A DNA stretch of 64,000 nucleotides from Micromonospora qiuiae (GCF_016863555.1 NZ_BOPC01000043.1:20691-84690), one strand, 5' to 3'. Counted from the stretch's first letter, positions 23,551 to 33,993 are shown. Notes: generated by a model from the sequence alone, not told the origin. Translations and numbers: made by a program.

Positions 23551-26078
23551 CTACCAACTCCCTGTGTAGTTGCCGCCAGCGTCGAACATATAGTGAACCT
23601 TGCTGCCGCCGGTTGCGCCAACATCAGGGCGAACGATTCTGGCCCTTCCGCTATGATCCAAGGTTTCGTGCCAAATACGGGTAGTCCCAGTATCAGGATT
23701 CCACTCCCGCACGAGGCGACGGCCAACCATCTCCCCAGGCGTCCGCGCCTCGGCTATCTCACCATAAAAGCGGACTCGACCATCGGATAGCTCACGAACG
23801 CCACCCTTTCCATACTTTGCCGCTTGATCCAAAAACTCCTGTGGGTACGCCTTAAAATGCGGAACCTCGCCGCCACCGCAGTTGTGGACGAGGACCGGCG
23901 TCGTGCCGGCGAGCACATAGTACGTGTGGATGCCTGCAACGGTGAGGTTGTAGGCGGTGCCTTGTTGAACGGTGTTCCAGTCGAGCCCCGTGACGGTGAG
24001 GGTTGCTCCGGTGGCCGTGTGCAGTAGGTCTCCAGGGTCGAGATCCTGGCTGTCCTGCCACTGCTGGTCGGTCACATTCCAGAACGGGTGGTCCTCAGTG
24101 GTGGTGACGTCTCCACCGCTCACCTTGAGATCGACGAGCTGATCCTCGTGAACCCACAGGTGGGTCACCTCGCGAGCGCCTTCCTCCCCCGTTTCGGGGT
24201 CGGTGGCCAGGACGCTGTCTCCGATCTCGATGTCTCGGATTGGCTTCTTGCTGCCGTCCGCCATCAGGACTTCGGTGTCACCGCTGAAGCTGTGGAAACC
24301 ACAGGCTCCCCCTGCGCCACCGCGGACTGCTGATCGCGCTCCGGAGCCCGCCATCCCGATGGATGTACGAAGTCCTGCGCCACTCGCGAGGCCGAAGGCT
24401 CCTGCGCCTAGGGCGGGCAGGAGAACCGCGCCGCCTGCCCCCAGCACACCGCCGATCGCTCCGCCGAGGACGGCTTCGCCGGCGAGTTGCCAGCCGCTCT
24501 CCTCATCGGCGTCGAGGCCGTTGCTGACCAGGGACCCGACAGCGCCGCCGACGAACCCACCAATCGCTGCGCAGCCGACAGCGGCTACGCCGAAGCTCCC
24601 TGCGGTGCAGGCTGCACCGACGACGACACCGGCTGCGACACCGGCGACCGTACCCACTGCCCCGGCGTTCCGGCACCAGAAGCTGGCCTGGCATTCGCGT
24701 TGTTTGCGTTCTGCCTCGGCGCGTTCGTTGCTCGCCTTCCGGAATGCTTCTCGTTGCTGCTGACAGCTGGATCCGCAGGCCGGGGGAACGTACTTCTTGA
24801 CGATCTTGGTGACCGTCTTCCCAGAGGACGTGGTGCTGACATAGGCACGGTCGCCGGTGTCCTCGTTGTTTTCAGTGAAGTACAGGCCGGTGGGGTCGGC
24901 ATTGTCGATCGGGTTGTTGCCGCCGTACTGGTACCCGTTGTACTGAGCGGGGCTATCGGCGACGAGGACCGGGTCGACGGAGATGAACCGGCCCAGTGTG
25001 TGGTCGTACTGACGGGCACCGACGTTGGTCAGGCCGGTGGGATCGATGTCCCCGCCGACGAAGCCCTTGTTGTTCACCCAGACCGGGTTGGAGCCGCGCG
25101 GCGCACCGTACGGAGTCTGACGGCGGATGGAGACGGCTTGGGTGCCGGCGTTCACCGCGATCTGTTGCGTGCCCTGGTGGTCGTTGAACAGCCAGGTCAG
25201 GTCGGTGGTAGCCGAGCCGCCCTTGCGGGACGCGCAGACAGTGCCGGCGAAGCTGTAGTAGCGGGTGCCGGTGTTGACGTTGCCTTCCCGGCGGATTTCC
25301 TGACCGGGTAGGTAGAGCGTGGTGCCGCTGCTGTCGCGGCGGATGATCCTGGTGCCGTCGGCGTCGTAGACGTTGGTTTCGATGGTCTGGCCGCCGGCGG
25401 CGACCGTCGCCAGCTTGCCCTCGGCGTCCCAACCCAAGGTCTGACTGTTGGTACCGGTGCCGCAGTTGTTCGCGGCGGTGCCGGTCGGCCGGCAGATGGT
25501 GTTGCCGGCTCCGTCGTAGGCGTAGTTGTTGACGATGTCACTCTGGCCCGGTGCCTGCGTGGTCATCGCGGTGACGGCGTGTGGGCGTACGACGTTCTGG
25601 CCGCCGGTCGGCACCGCGTAGGTGCGGGTGGTGTCGCCGCTGGCGGTGTGGCTGATGCGGCGGGTGGCTTCGTCGCGGTAGACGGCGTCCTGGGTCCAGG
25701 TGCCGCCGGGCATCTTGTAGATCGATCCGCTGCGTTCGCCGTAGGCGGTGTAGCTGGCGGTGGCCATCGTGCCGGCTGCACCGGTGAGGCTGGTGTCCAG
25801 CCGGACGGGCATCCCGGTGGTGGCGTCGTAGTCGGTGGTCACTTCCTCGGTGACCAGCCCACCACCGGCCGGGTAAGAGATCGACGTCGGGGTGCCGGTC
25901 GCCTCCGAGTAGTTGTAGGCGTAGATGTAGGTGCCGCTCAGGCCGGTCTCGTTACCGGGAATGACGTAGTTGATGCCCTTGGGCTGGTAGCGGTTGTCGA
26001 AGCTGCGCAGCCGGACATCACTGGATGACCCAAGGCGACGACCAGCAAGTCGATTGTCATCTATAGGTGATATGCGTC
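23551..26078 (-). pseudogene. Rhs/YD-repeat protein, 5'-truncated, with HINT and C-terminal toxin tip
   Basis: The frame is open from about 26078 but has no proper start; GTG 25842 is the first candidate (763 aa). Only the last YD repeats survive (FDNRYQPKGINYVIPGNETG, NYAYDGAGNTICRPTGT, YDADGTRIIRRDSSGTTLYL), then the Rhs core end GRFISVDPVLVADSPAQYNG and NNPIDNADPTGLYF. After a Gly/Ala hydrophobic stretch comes a complete HINT domain (residues about 514-654: SFSGDTEVLMADGSKKPI, TTTEDHPFWNVTD, HTYYVLAGTTPVLVHN). The toxin is residues 655-763 (REWNPDTGTTRIWHETLDHS, GSKVHYMFDAGGNYTGSW), family not identified. A full Rhs would be 1500-2500 aa with a signal peptide, so the body is mostly lost. 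Confidence 0.85.
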
Positions 26079-26085
26079 ATAGGGC

Positions 26086-27867
26086 CTACTCCGTCGCCTC
26101 GCGCGGCTCGGGAGCGTTGGGCGGGGTCTCCGGCTCGGGCGGGGCGGCTTTGCGGAGCAGGGCGTTCAGGCCGGCCCGGCGGGCCATCACGGTCAGCCGG
26201 TCCCCGGCTACGATCACTCGCCGCCGCTCAGGCGTCCAGTCGTACCGCTGGCCGGCACGGGCGTGCGCAAGCAGGCGTACGCTCCCCGCCTTGTTCACTG
26301 TGGCGAGCGGCTGCCCGTCCAGAGCCGAGCCGGCCGCCACCGCGACCTCGGTGACCAGCAGGGCGTGCCGACCGACCGGGATGGTGGCGATCACCGCCCG
26401 GTCCAGCAGCGCGGCGGCGAACGACGGGGCGGCCAGGTAGGAGACGCTGCGCGAGGTGCCGATGCCGAAGGCACGCTGCACCCGCTCGGCGAAGTCGCCG
26501 TCGAACAGCCGCAACACCACCCGGAGCTGGTCGTTGATGGCCCGGCCGTTCAGCGCCGCCCGCAGGTTGGCTCCGTCGTCGGTGGAAACCACGACCAACG
26601 CCTGGCAGGTGGCCACCGAGGCGGCCCGCAACGTCTCCTCCTGCGCCGCGTCCCCCACCACCAGCGGTACACCCAGCCGCCGGGCGAGCCCGGCGCCGCG
26701 CGCGTCCCGGTTCTTGTCGATCGCCACCACCTCGAGGCCGAAGTCGTTGAGCTGAGCCATCACCCGGGTGCCGATGTTGCCCAGCCCCACCACCACGACG
26801 TGCCCGGAACGCTCGGGCAGGATCCGCCCGGTGTGCAGGGCCAGCCGGGCGTTGACCACCCCGTCGACCACCACTGCGGTGATCAGCGGAATCAGCGCCA
26901 GGCCGGCAAGGTTGAGCACCACCTGCATGATCTGTTCGGCGGCGCCCTTGGCGGTGTCCGGGTCCTGCCCGGTGAGGGTGGTGACCAGGGCCAGGTACAC
27001 CGCATCGGCCAGGTTCACGTGCGCCGCGTTGGCGTACAGCCCACCGAGCACGCCCACCACGGCGAGCAGCAGGATCACCGCGATGCCGATTTTGCGGCTG
27101 GCGAAGCTGCGGATCGCCCGCAGCACCATCGCCACCGGTCGGCGGCGGCGCCGGGCCCGGGCCATTCGGCGTGCGGCCAGCTCGGCGCCCGCCGGTCGAC
27201 CGACCGCCTCGGCGAGCACCACGTCGGCGTCCCGGTCGCGCGCCGGCAGCACCAGCACCTGCTGCGGATCGCGGGTGTCGGCCACCCCGCAGACGATGTC
27301 GTTCGGCCGTACGTCGTCACTGCGGGCCACGTAGAGGGTGCGTCCGCCGTGCCGGAAGTGGGTGGGCGCGACCTCGCCGAGTGCGGCGGCCACGAAGGCC
27401 GGGGCGGCCATCGAAGTGTCCGAGAGCACCGCCGAGTCGGGGAAGATCTGCCGGACCCCGTTGGCCAGGCCGGTGTTGAACATCCGCACCACCAGGCGCA
27501 GCCGGGGCTCGACCTCCTGGGCGCACAGGGCGGCGTGCATGTTGCCCACGTCGTCCTGGTGCAACAGGGCCAGCCCTTCCGCCCCGGTCAGCCCGGCCCG
27601 GCGGAAGGTGATCTCGTCCAGCCGGTCGGCCCGGATCACCTCGACGCCGGGCAGGTCACGGCCGTCCGGCCCGGGAGAGCGTCGGCGCTCGGGCACGATG
27701 AGCGTGATCCGCAGCCGTTTGGCCTGTGTCTCGCCGCCGCGTAACGCCCGCACCACCCAGTAGGCGAGCGGGTCCTGGCCGCAGATCACGTAGTGCGCCC
27801 GAGGCTCACCGTTGGGCCGTAACCGGCGGCCGGCTCGCAGGGCCCGGTCGAGCAGCGGCTCCGCCAT
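26086..27867 (-). CDS. TrkA-type NAD-binding ion channel protein
   Basis: 593 aa from ATG 27867, with TACCAT six bases upstream suggesting a leaderless transcript. Residues about 20-220 form a first TrkA-N-like domain (AHYVICGQDPLAYWVVRALR, LALLHQDDVGNMHAALCAQE). Then two helices flank a pore-like loop (IAVILLLAVVGVLGGLYANA, ADAVYLALVTTLTGQDPD). A second TrkA-N domain follows (GHVVVVGLGNIGTRVMAQLN, VVAIDKNRDA, LVVVSTDDGANL), and a TrkA-C-like end. The filter TLTGQD departs from the TVGYGD of K+ channels, so ion selectivity is uncertain. Rhs debris abuts its 3' end. Confidence 0.85.
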   Translation of the reverse strand: MAEPLLDRALRAGRRLRPNGEPRAHYVICGQDPLAYWVVRALRGGETQAKRLRITLIVPERRRSPGPDGRDLPGVEVIRADRLDEITFRRAGLTGAEGLALLHQDDVGNMHAALCAQEVEPRLRLVVRMFNTGLANGVRQIFPDSAVLSDTSMAAPAFVAAALGEVAPTHFRHGGRTLYVARSDDVRPNDIVCGVADTRDPQQVLVLPARDRDADVVLAEAVGRPAGAELAARRMARARRRRRPVAMVLRAIRSFASRKIGIAVILLLAVVGVLGGLYANAAHVNLADAVYLALVTTLTGQDPDTAKGAAEQIMQVVLNLAGLALIPLITAVVVDGVVNARLALHTGRILPERSGHVVVVGLGNIGTRVMAQLNDFGLEVVAIDKNRDARGAGLARRLGVPLVVGDAAQEETLRAASVATCQALVVVSTDDGANLRAALNGRAINDQLRVVLRLFDGDFAERVQRAFGIGTSRSVSYLAAPSFAAALLDRAVIATIPVGRHALLVTEVAVAAGSALDGQPLATVNKAGSVRLLAHARAGQRYDWTPERRRVIVAGDRLTVMARRAGLNALLRKAAPPEPETPPNAPEPREATE

Positions 27868-27968
27868 GCCCGCATGGTAGTCACCGGGGTCGCTCCCCCG
27901 CAGCCCGGTGACGATCATGAACTTCACTGGTCCGGCATGTCCCCGCTGCTGGAGGGTACGGCAGCGAC

Positions 27969-28454
27969 ATGCAGACGTTCCTCCCGTATCCGGACTTCCT
28001 GGCCAGCGCCCGAACGCTGGACCAGCGACGGCTCGGCAAGCAGCGGGTCGAGGCGATCCAGGTGCTGCGCGCGCTGACCCGGCCCGGGTACGGCTGGCGC
28101 AACCACCCGGCGGTGAAGATGTGGACCGGGTACGAGGAGGCCGTGACCCGCTACGGGCTGGACGTCTGCGAGGTCTGGTGTGCGACCGGCCGGGCGGACA
28201 CCTGTGCCGCGACCCTGACCGCCGATCTCGCCGCCGCCCGCGGCATCGAGCACGTCCGGTCCCAGCAGGAGCTGGCGGTGGCCGGTGAGCTCCCGCCCTG
28301 GCTCGGCCGCACGGACCTGCACCTGAGCCACCGCTCGGCGCTGCTACGCAAGGATCCCGCCCACTACCGCCCGATCTTCGGCCCCGACGTCCCCGACAAC
28401 CTGGACTACGTCTGGCCCCCCTCCGACCGCATGCAAGGAAGGGCCCCCTATTAA
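27969..28454 (+). CDS. MSMEG_6728-type protein (pyrimidine-dimer glycosylase-like)
   Basis: 161 aa from ATG 27969, divergent from the TrkA gene. The N-terminal 110 residues match an actinobacterial family (MQTFLPYPDFLASARTLDQR, RLGKQRVEAIQVLRALTRPG, YGWRNHPAVKMWTGYEEAVT). The MQTFLPY and LGKQRVEA/HPAVKMW blocks recall T4 endonuclease V-type pyrimidine-dimer glycosylases, which also act from the N-terminus. Then LPPWLGRTDLHLSHRSALLR, KDPAHYRPIFGPDVPDNLDY. The last residues (MQGRAPY) and the TAA stop are encoded by the dispersed repeat at 28433-28486, so the original C-terminus was probably replaced. DNA-repair function is inference. Confidence 0.8.
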   Translation: MQTFLPYPDFLASARTLDQRRLGKQRVEAIQVLRALTRPGYGWRNHPAVKMWTGYEEAVTRYGLDVCEVWCATGRADTCAATLTADLAAARGIEHVRSQQELAVAGELPPWLGRTDLHLSHRSALLRKDPAHYRPIFGPDVPDNLDYVWPPSDRMQGRAPY

Positions 28455-28486
28455 CGCCTCGTGAGGTAAAAGGGCCCCTTCTTAAC
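28433..28486. repeat. Dispersed AAGGGGGCCCTT paired repeat, copy B
   Basis: Two units in the orientation opposite to copy A (28433-28455 and 28466-28486), separated by GCCTCGTGAG. The first unit supplies the stop codon of the upstream gene. Confidence 0.9.
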
Positions 28487-28543
28487 AACCGGATGCTTCC
28501 GCACACTTCGGGCAGACTGGTGAGGTCGAGCCGGGAGGTGCGG

Positions 28544-30070
28544 GTGGCGCTGTCGCAGGTGGTCGGCCGGCTCATCGGCGTACGCCCGCACCGGATGGAC
28601 CCGGGCGGCGGCGGCCCTGACCGGGTGCCGCGGCCGGTCACCGCAGTGGTCGTCGGCGGTGGAATCGCCGGCATGTCCGCGGCCGTGGTCCTCGCCGAAC
28701 GAGGTGTCGAGGTGACCGTCCTGGAGGCCGCGCCCACCCTCGGCGGCCGGTTGGGTGCCTGGCCGGAGACGCTCGCAGACGGCAGCGGCCACGTCAACGA
28801 GCACGGCTTCCACGCCTTCTTCCGGCAGTACTACAACTGGCGCAACATCCTGCGCCGGATCGACCCGGCGCTGCGCTTCCTGCGGCCCGTGCCGGGTTAC
28901 CCGGTGGTCAGCGCACGCTGGCCGACCGAGGAGTTCGGGCGACTGCCGCCCGCCCCACCGGCGAACCTGCTCACCCTGTTGGCCCGCAGCCCCAGCGTGC
29001 GGCTGCGCGACCTGGGCGGGATGGACCGCGACGCCGCCCTGCCGCTGCTGGCCTACCATCCGGTACGCACCTACGCCGAGTTCGACCGCGTCACCGCCGA
29101 GGAGCTGCTCACCTCGCTACGGCTGCCGGACCGGGCCCGGGCGATGCTCTTCGAGGTCTTCTCCCACTCGTTCTTCAACCACGAGGCGGAGATGTCGGCC
29201 GCCGAGCTGATCGCCCAGTTCCACTTCTACCTGCTCGGCAACCCGGAAGGGCTGGCCTTCGACTGCCCCGACGAGGACTACGCCACGGCGATCTGGGCGC
29301 CGCTGGCCCGGCACGTCGAGCGCCACGGCGGACGGGTGCTCACCGGCGTCGCGGCGATTGCGCTGGACCGTGATCCGGCCGGCTGGCGGGTGGCGACCGC
29401 CGAGCGGGCGTACCGGGCCGGGCACGTCGTGCTGGCCGTCGACCCGCCGGCGCTCGCCGCGCTGGTCGCGGCCTCCCCCACGCTGGCCGACGCCGCCCCG
29501 CAACTGATGGCGGCGATGCCCACGTACGGGCGGCCCGGCCCGCCGTACGCGGTGGCGCGCTACTGGTGCGACGGAGACGTACGCCTCGATCGGGCGATCT
29601 TCAACGGGGTGTCCCGCCAACCCACGCTGGATTCGGTGACGCTGTACCACCGGCTGGAGCACGAATCCCGGCGCTGGGCGGAGCGCACCGGCGGCTCGGT
29701 CATCGAGCTGCACGCGTACGCCTGCGAGCCGGCCGTGCCCGCGACGGAGCTGGCCGAACGGATGCGCGCCGAGCTGACCGAACTCTGGCCGGAGGCCGGT
29801 CGGCTGCGCGTGCGTGAGCTGCGCGCCCGGGTGGAGGCGAAGGCACCCGCCTTCGCGGTCGGCAGCCATGCCCGGCGGCCCGGCGTACGCACCGATGCCG
29901 ACGGGCTCTACCTGGCCGGCGACGGCATCCGCACCGACTTTCCCAGTGCGCTGATGGAACGGGCAGCGGCCACCGGCATCCTCGCGGCGAACCACATCCT
30001 GCGCTCGGCGGGCGCCGCCACCGAGCCGCTGCGTTCGGTCCGGCCCCGGGGCCTGCTCGCCCGCCGCTGA
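28544..30070 (+). CDS. FAD-dependent oxidoreductase (CrtU/carotenoid desaturase-like)
   Basis: 508 aa from GTG 28544, five bases after GGGAGG. Residues about 35-75 hold the FAD-binding Rossmann motif (AVVVGGGIAGMSAAVVLAE) and the following LGGRLG turn. NEHGFHAFFRQYYNWRNILR resembles the conserved block of CrtU-type beta-carotene desaturases. The C-terminus has a second FAD contact, DGLYLAGDGIRTDFPSALME and RAAATGILAANHIL. No carotenoid genes are adjacent, so the substrate is uncertain; an amine-oxidase-superfamily dehydrogenase is the safe reading. No signal peptide. The gene follows repeat copy B directly. Confidence 0.78.
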   Translation: MALSQVVGRLIGVRPHRMDPGGGGPDRVPRPVTAVVVGGGIAGMSAAVVLAERGVEVTVLEAAPTLGGRLGAWPETLADGSGHVNEHGFHAFFRQYYNWRNILRRIDPALRFLRPVPGYPVVSARWPTEEFGRLPPAPPANLLTLLARSPSVRLRDLGGMDRDAALPLLAYHPVRTYAEFDRVTAEELLTSLRLPDRARAMLFEVFSHSFFNHEAEMSAAELIAQFHFYLLGNPEGLAFDCPDEDYATAIWAPLARHVERHGGRVLTGVAAIALDRDPAGWRVATAERAYRAGHVVLAVDPPALAALVAASPTLADAAPQLMAAMPTYGRPGPPYAVARYWCDGDVRLDRAIFNGVSRQPTLDSVTLYHRLEHESRRWAERTGGSVIELHAYACEPAVPATELAERMRAELTELWPEAGRLRVRELRARVEAKAPAFAVGSHARRPGVRTDADGLYLAGDGIRTDFPSALMERAAATGILAANHILRSAGAATEPLRSVRPRGLLARR

Positions 30071-30167
30071 CGCTGGGTCCGCCGCCTGCTCGACGCCGCC
30101 GAGGAGGCTGATCCCACGCGAGTCTGCCTGGGCGCGGACGGGCGGCACGGACGGCGGACGGGGTGGG

Positions 30168-30791
30168 TCAGCTGGACCGGTCGGCCAGACCTCGCAGGAA
30201 CAGGGCCAGGCCGCCGTCGAACTCGGCGTCCGGGCCGACCTGGCCCGCGGAGCGGGCCGTGTCGGCGAGGTAGGGGAACGCCTCCGACGGAAGCTCGGCC
30301 AGCACTGCGGTGCCGGGCCCGGCGAGCGGGCCCAGGTGTTCCAGTTGGATCGCGCCGAGGAGGTAGCTGAGCAGCCCACGCAGGGCGACCACCCGTTGCT
30401 CGCCGGTCAGTCCGGCCTCGGTCAGCAACCCGAGCATCGTCTCCGTCCAGCGCAGCACGGCACGGGAGCGGTGCCGGTGCACGGGCACCAGGGCCGCGAT
30501 CGCCGGATGGGCGGCGACGGCCGCGCGCATCCGTCGCACCATGACCGTGACACGGTCGGCCCACGGCAGCCCCGGATCGGGCGGTTGGCTGTCGATCCGG
30601 TCGAGGACCCGCTCCACGACCAGCCGTTCCAGCTCGCCGCGATCGTCGACGTACCGGTAGAGGGCCATCGCGCTCATCGACAACTCGGTGGCCACCGCCC
30701 GCATGGTGAACCCGGCGAGTCCGTCGCGGTCGATCACGGTCAACGCCGCCGAGGCGATCCGGTCGGGAGTCAGGGAGCGGGGCCGAGGCAT
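30168..30791 (-). CDS. TetR-family repressor
   Basis: 207 aa from ATG 30791. HTH: RIASAALTVIDRDGLAGFTM, RAVATELSMSAMALYRYVDD (residues about 10-55), the standard TetR N-terminus. The C-terminal ligand domain (VMVRRMRAAVAAHPAIAALV, LLTEAGLTGEQRVVALRGLL, SYLLGAIQLEHLG) is of the tetracycline-repressor type. It is divergent from the peroxiredoxin-like gene with a 23-bp imperfect palindrome between them, so it probably represses that gene and itself. The inducer is unknown; lipophilic compounds or oxidised products would fit. Confidence 0.9.
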   Translation of the reverse strand: MPRPRSLTPDRIASAALTVIDRDGLAGFTMRAVATELSMSAMALYRYVDDRGELERLVVERVLDRIDSQPPDPGLPWADRVTVMVRRMRAAVAAHPAIAALVPVHRHRSRAVLRWTETMLGLLTEAGLTGEQRVVALRGLLSYLLGAIQLEHLGPLAGPGTAVLAELPSEAFPYLADTARSAGQVGPDAEFDGGLALFLRGLADRSS

Positions 30792-30796
30792 GGCCC

Positions 30797-30840
30797 TTGA
30801 CACCCTACTGCACCCTCGTAGGTATACGTCGTACGCCTAC
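30797..30840. promoter_or_regulatory. Divergent promoter with TetR operator palindrome
   Basis: Plus-strand -35 TTGACA (30797-30802) and -10 TAGGTA (30819-30824), 16-bp spacing, drive the peroxiredoxin-like gene. A 23-bp imperfect palindrome (30818-30840, half-sites GTAGGTATACG and CGTACGCCTAC, 9 of 11 matched) covers the -10, a natural position for the adjacent TetR repressor. Confidence 0.7.
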
Positions 30841-30851
30841 AGGGAGGCCCC

Positions 30852-31430
30852 GTGCGTACCCCTCTTTCCCGGCCGGTCGTGAGCACCCGGACGCTCACCC
30901 CGGTCAACGCCGGACCCGTCGAGCTGCCCGACCCGCAACGGCTGGTCCACCTCCAGTTCCGCCGGTTCGCCGGATGTCCGGTGTGCAACCTGCATCTGCG
31001 CTCGGTGATACGCCGACACGCCGAGATCGAGGCGGCCGGCGTACGTGAGGTGATGCTGTTCCACTCCCCCGCCGACGAGTTGCGCGAGCACGTCGCGGAC
31101 CTGCCGGTCGCCGTGGTCGCCGACCCGGACAAGCGGCTCTACCGGGAGTTCGGGGTCGAGGCCGGACGCCGGGCGCTGCTGGATCCCCGAGCCTGGCTGC
31201 CGATCGTCCGCGCGGTGCTTACCGGCGTGTGGCATGTGCTGCGCGGCCGGGAGCGACTGCCCGCCAGCACACCGCACGGCGGGCGGCTCGGTCTGCCGGC
31301 CGACTTCCTGGTCGCTTCCGACGGCCGGATCGTCGCCTTCAACTACGGTCGGCACGCCTACGACCAGTGGTCGGTGGACACCCTGCTGACCCTGGTCGCG
31401 GCCCACCGCCGGATGCCCGACCGGCCCTGA
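30852..31430 (+). CDS. Peroxiredoxin-like (AhpC/TSA) protein
   Basis: 192 aa from GTG 30852, four bases after GGGAGG. The thioredoxin-fold start LVHLQFRRFAGCPVCNLHLR has a CPVC active site, where many peroxiredoxins have a single peroxidatic Cys. It continues VREVMLFHSPADELREHVAD, LPVAVVADPDKRLYREFGVE and, near the end, GGRLGLPADFLVASDGRIVA. Thiol peroxidase or disulfide-reductase activity in the cytosol is likely. Under probable control of the divergent TetR gene. Members of this subgroup are often annotated peroxiredoxin-like or AhpC/TSA_2; the substrate peroxide is not known. Confidence 0.87.
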   Translation: MRTPLSRPVVSTRTLTPVNAGPVELPDPQRLVHLQFRRFAGCPVCNLHLRSVIRRHAEIEAAGVREVMLFHSPADELREHVADLPVAVVADPDKRLYREFGVEAGRRALLDPRAWLPIVRAVLTGVWHVLRGRERLPASTPHGGRLGLPADFLVASDGRIVAFNYGRHAYDQWSVDTLLTLVAAHRRMPDRP

Positions 31431-31460
31431 CCGCGCCACGCCGGCGGGGGCGCGGGGACA

Positions 31461-32231
31461 TCAGCGGCTGGCGGGCGGCGTCCAGCCGAAACCCGGCGGA
31501 CGACGCTCGTGGAATGCCGCAAGGCCTTCCTGGGCCTCGCCGCTGTCCCGCATCTGCCGGTGCCACCAGGCAACCCGGTCGTCGTCGACCCGGTCGTCGA
31601 CGATCTCCTTCGCGGCGGCGACGCTGAGCTGCGAACGCTCCGCGATCGTGCCGGTGAGCCCGTCGATCCGGGCGGCCAACTCGGCGCCGGGCAGCACCTC
31701 GTCGACCAGGCCGACGCGCAGCGCCCGCCCGGCGTCGATCAGATCTCCGGTGAAGAGGAGATGCTTGGCCGCCGCCGGGCCGACCAGTCGGGCCAGCCGA
31801 CGCGTGGTGGGCGCCGGGTAGACCAGGCCGAGCCGGGCCGGCGGTACGCCGAACCGCGCGTCCTCGGCGGCGATCCGCAGGTCGCAGGCGACGGCGAGCT
31901 GGCAGCCTCCGCCGACGCAGGCGCCCCGGATCGCGGCCACGGTCGGCTTGGCGAAGACGGACAGACGTTCCTCGGCCGCGACCGCGATGCCGAGGTCGCC
32001 GGCCAGCAACTCGTCCAGGTCGCCGAGGTCGGCACCGGCGCAGAAGGTGCCGTCGGCGCCGGTGAGCACCAGCGCGCGTACCGTCGGATCGGCCTCCAGG
32101 CCGTCGAGCAGCACCGGCAGTTGCCGCCACATCGCCGGCGTCATCGCGTTGCGCCGGTCCGGGTTGCGGATCACCACCGTGGCCACCGGCCCCGTCACCT
32201 CGACGACCAGTTCGGCGTCCGCCACCGTCAC
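31461..32231 (-). CDS. Enoyl-CoA hydratase/isomerase family protein
   Basis: 256 aa, full family length. Oxyanion-hole segments LVLTGADGTFCAGADLGDLD and the signature KPTVAAIRGACVGGGCQLAV (residues about 95-115) are complete; ARFGVPPARLGLVYPAPTTR follows with a glutamate position replaced by Pro/Ala, so classical hydratase catalysis is uncertain and an isomerase or dehalogenase-like reaction is possible. The C-terminal helix region (LSVAAAKEIVDD) is normal. The gene stands alone, converging on the peroxiredoxin-like gene. Confidence 0.88.
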   Translation of the reverse strand: MTVADAELVVEVTGPVATVVIRNPDRRNAMTPAMWRQLPVLLDGLEADPTVRALVLTGADGTFCAGADLGDLDELLAGDLGIAVAAEERLSVFAKPTVAAIRGACVGGGCQLAVACDLRIAAEDARFGVPPARLGLVYPAPTTRRLARLVGPAAAKHLLFTGDLIDAGRALRVGLVDEVLPGAELAARIDGLTGTIAERSQLSVAAAKEIVDDRVDDDRVAWWHRQMRDSGEAQEGLAAFHERRPPGFGWTPPASR

Positions 32232-32311
32232 CGTCCCTCCGCCGGGCCGGCGTGACCTGCACCGGCGTTGGCCGCGAGGTTAGCCTGCCGACGGCGCTGC
32301 CGGCGCGGGCA

Positions 32312-32398
32312 GGCCACATCGCTGCCGGTCGGGTCACACAGGTCACATCGCTGCCGGTCGGGTCACGCAGGCCACACCGCTGCCGATCGGGCCACGGG
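32312..32398. repeat. Three tandem 29-bp units
   Basis: Units at 32312-32340, 32341-32369 and 32370-32398 share GGYCACAYCGCTGCCGGTCG and a GGTCAC end, the third more diverged. They lie between the hydratase gene start and the tRNA gene. No ORF or regulatory role is evident. Confidence 0.75.
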
Positions 32399-32492
32399 GG
32401 GCGCCCGCTGCCGATCGTCGGCCCGTCGCCGGCCGCGCCCGGTGGGCGTCGGCGCCTCGCCGACGCCCCCGGTGTGCCGTGCGTGATACGGA

Positions 32493-32569
32493 TGGAGCCC
32501 CCGGCCGGGATCGAACCGGCGACATCCCGCTTACAAGGCGGGTGCTCTGGCCAGCTGAGCTACAGGGGC
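32493..32569 (-). tRNA. tRNA-Thr (anticodon TGT)
   Basis: The minus strand folds as a complete cloverleaf: acceptor GCCCCTG paired with CGGGGGC, D-arm with AGCTCAGCTGG, anticodon stem CCCGC/GCGGG with loop CTTGTAA (anticodon TGT, reading ACA), and T-arm GCCGGTTCGATCCCGGC. The CCA end is encoded (32493-32495). No integrative element abuts it in this window, although tRNA genes are common attachment sites. Confidence 0.95.
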
Positions 32570-32734
32570 GCTGTGCCGTGGTCAGCATAGCGACCAACGT
32601 CCGCTTTTCCCGCTCGGCAGGGGTCCCGAGCACGGGAAACGTCAACATCCCGACCTGCAGGCGTCGATTCGTGTCCGAGCGTGCCCGAGTGACCGGAATG
32701 CGAATGCTTCCGATCCCGTCAACGATCCCGCATC

Positions 32735-32763
32735 TTGGCAGTACGGCGAAAGCCGTTTACGGT
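32735..32763 (+). promoter_or_regulatory. Promoter of msiK
   Basis: TTGGCA (32735-32740), 17-bp spacer, TACGGT (32758-32763): a good vegetative promoter. It leaves a leader of about 120 bases with two CTGCCGGT-containing hairpin-capable segments before ATG 32890. The rest of the 320-base gap back to the tRNA shows no gene. Confidence 0.6.
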
Positions 32764-32889
32764 GCAGTGACACGGACGACATGGGCCACCCCCCTGCCGG
32801 TCGTGGCGCCGGCACGGGCCTTTCCTGCCGGTTGCTCCTTCACTCGGATCGTCCGGCACGTTCCTGCCGGTGAAAGGAAGCGTCCCCTC

Positions 32890-33981
<1,092 letters not shown>

Positions 33982-33993
33982 CGTAGCGACAGT

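Noticed and set aside
28451..29059. Minus-strand ORF of 202 residues opposite the FAD oxidoreductase
   Set aside because: His/Arg/Gln-rich antisense shadow with no domain; the plus strand has a clear FAD-binding protein.
32493..32569. tRNA-Thr as attachment site of an integrated element
   Set aside because: No integrase or duplicated tRNA 3' end is found on either side within the window; flanking genes are core-like.
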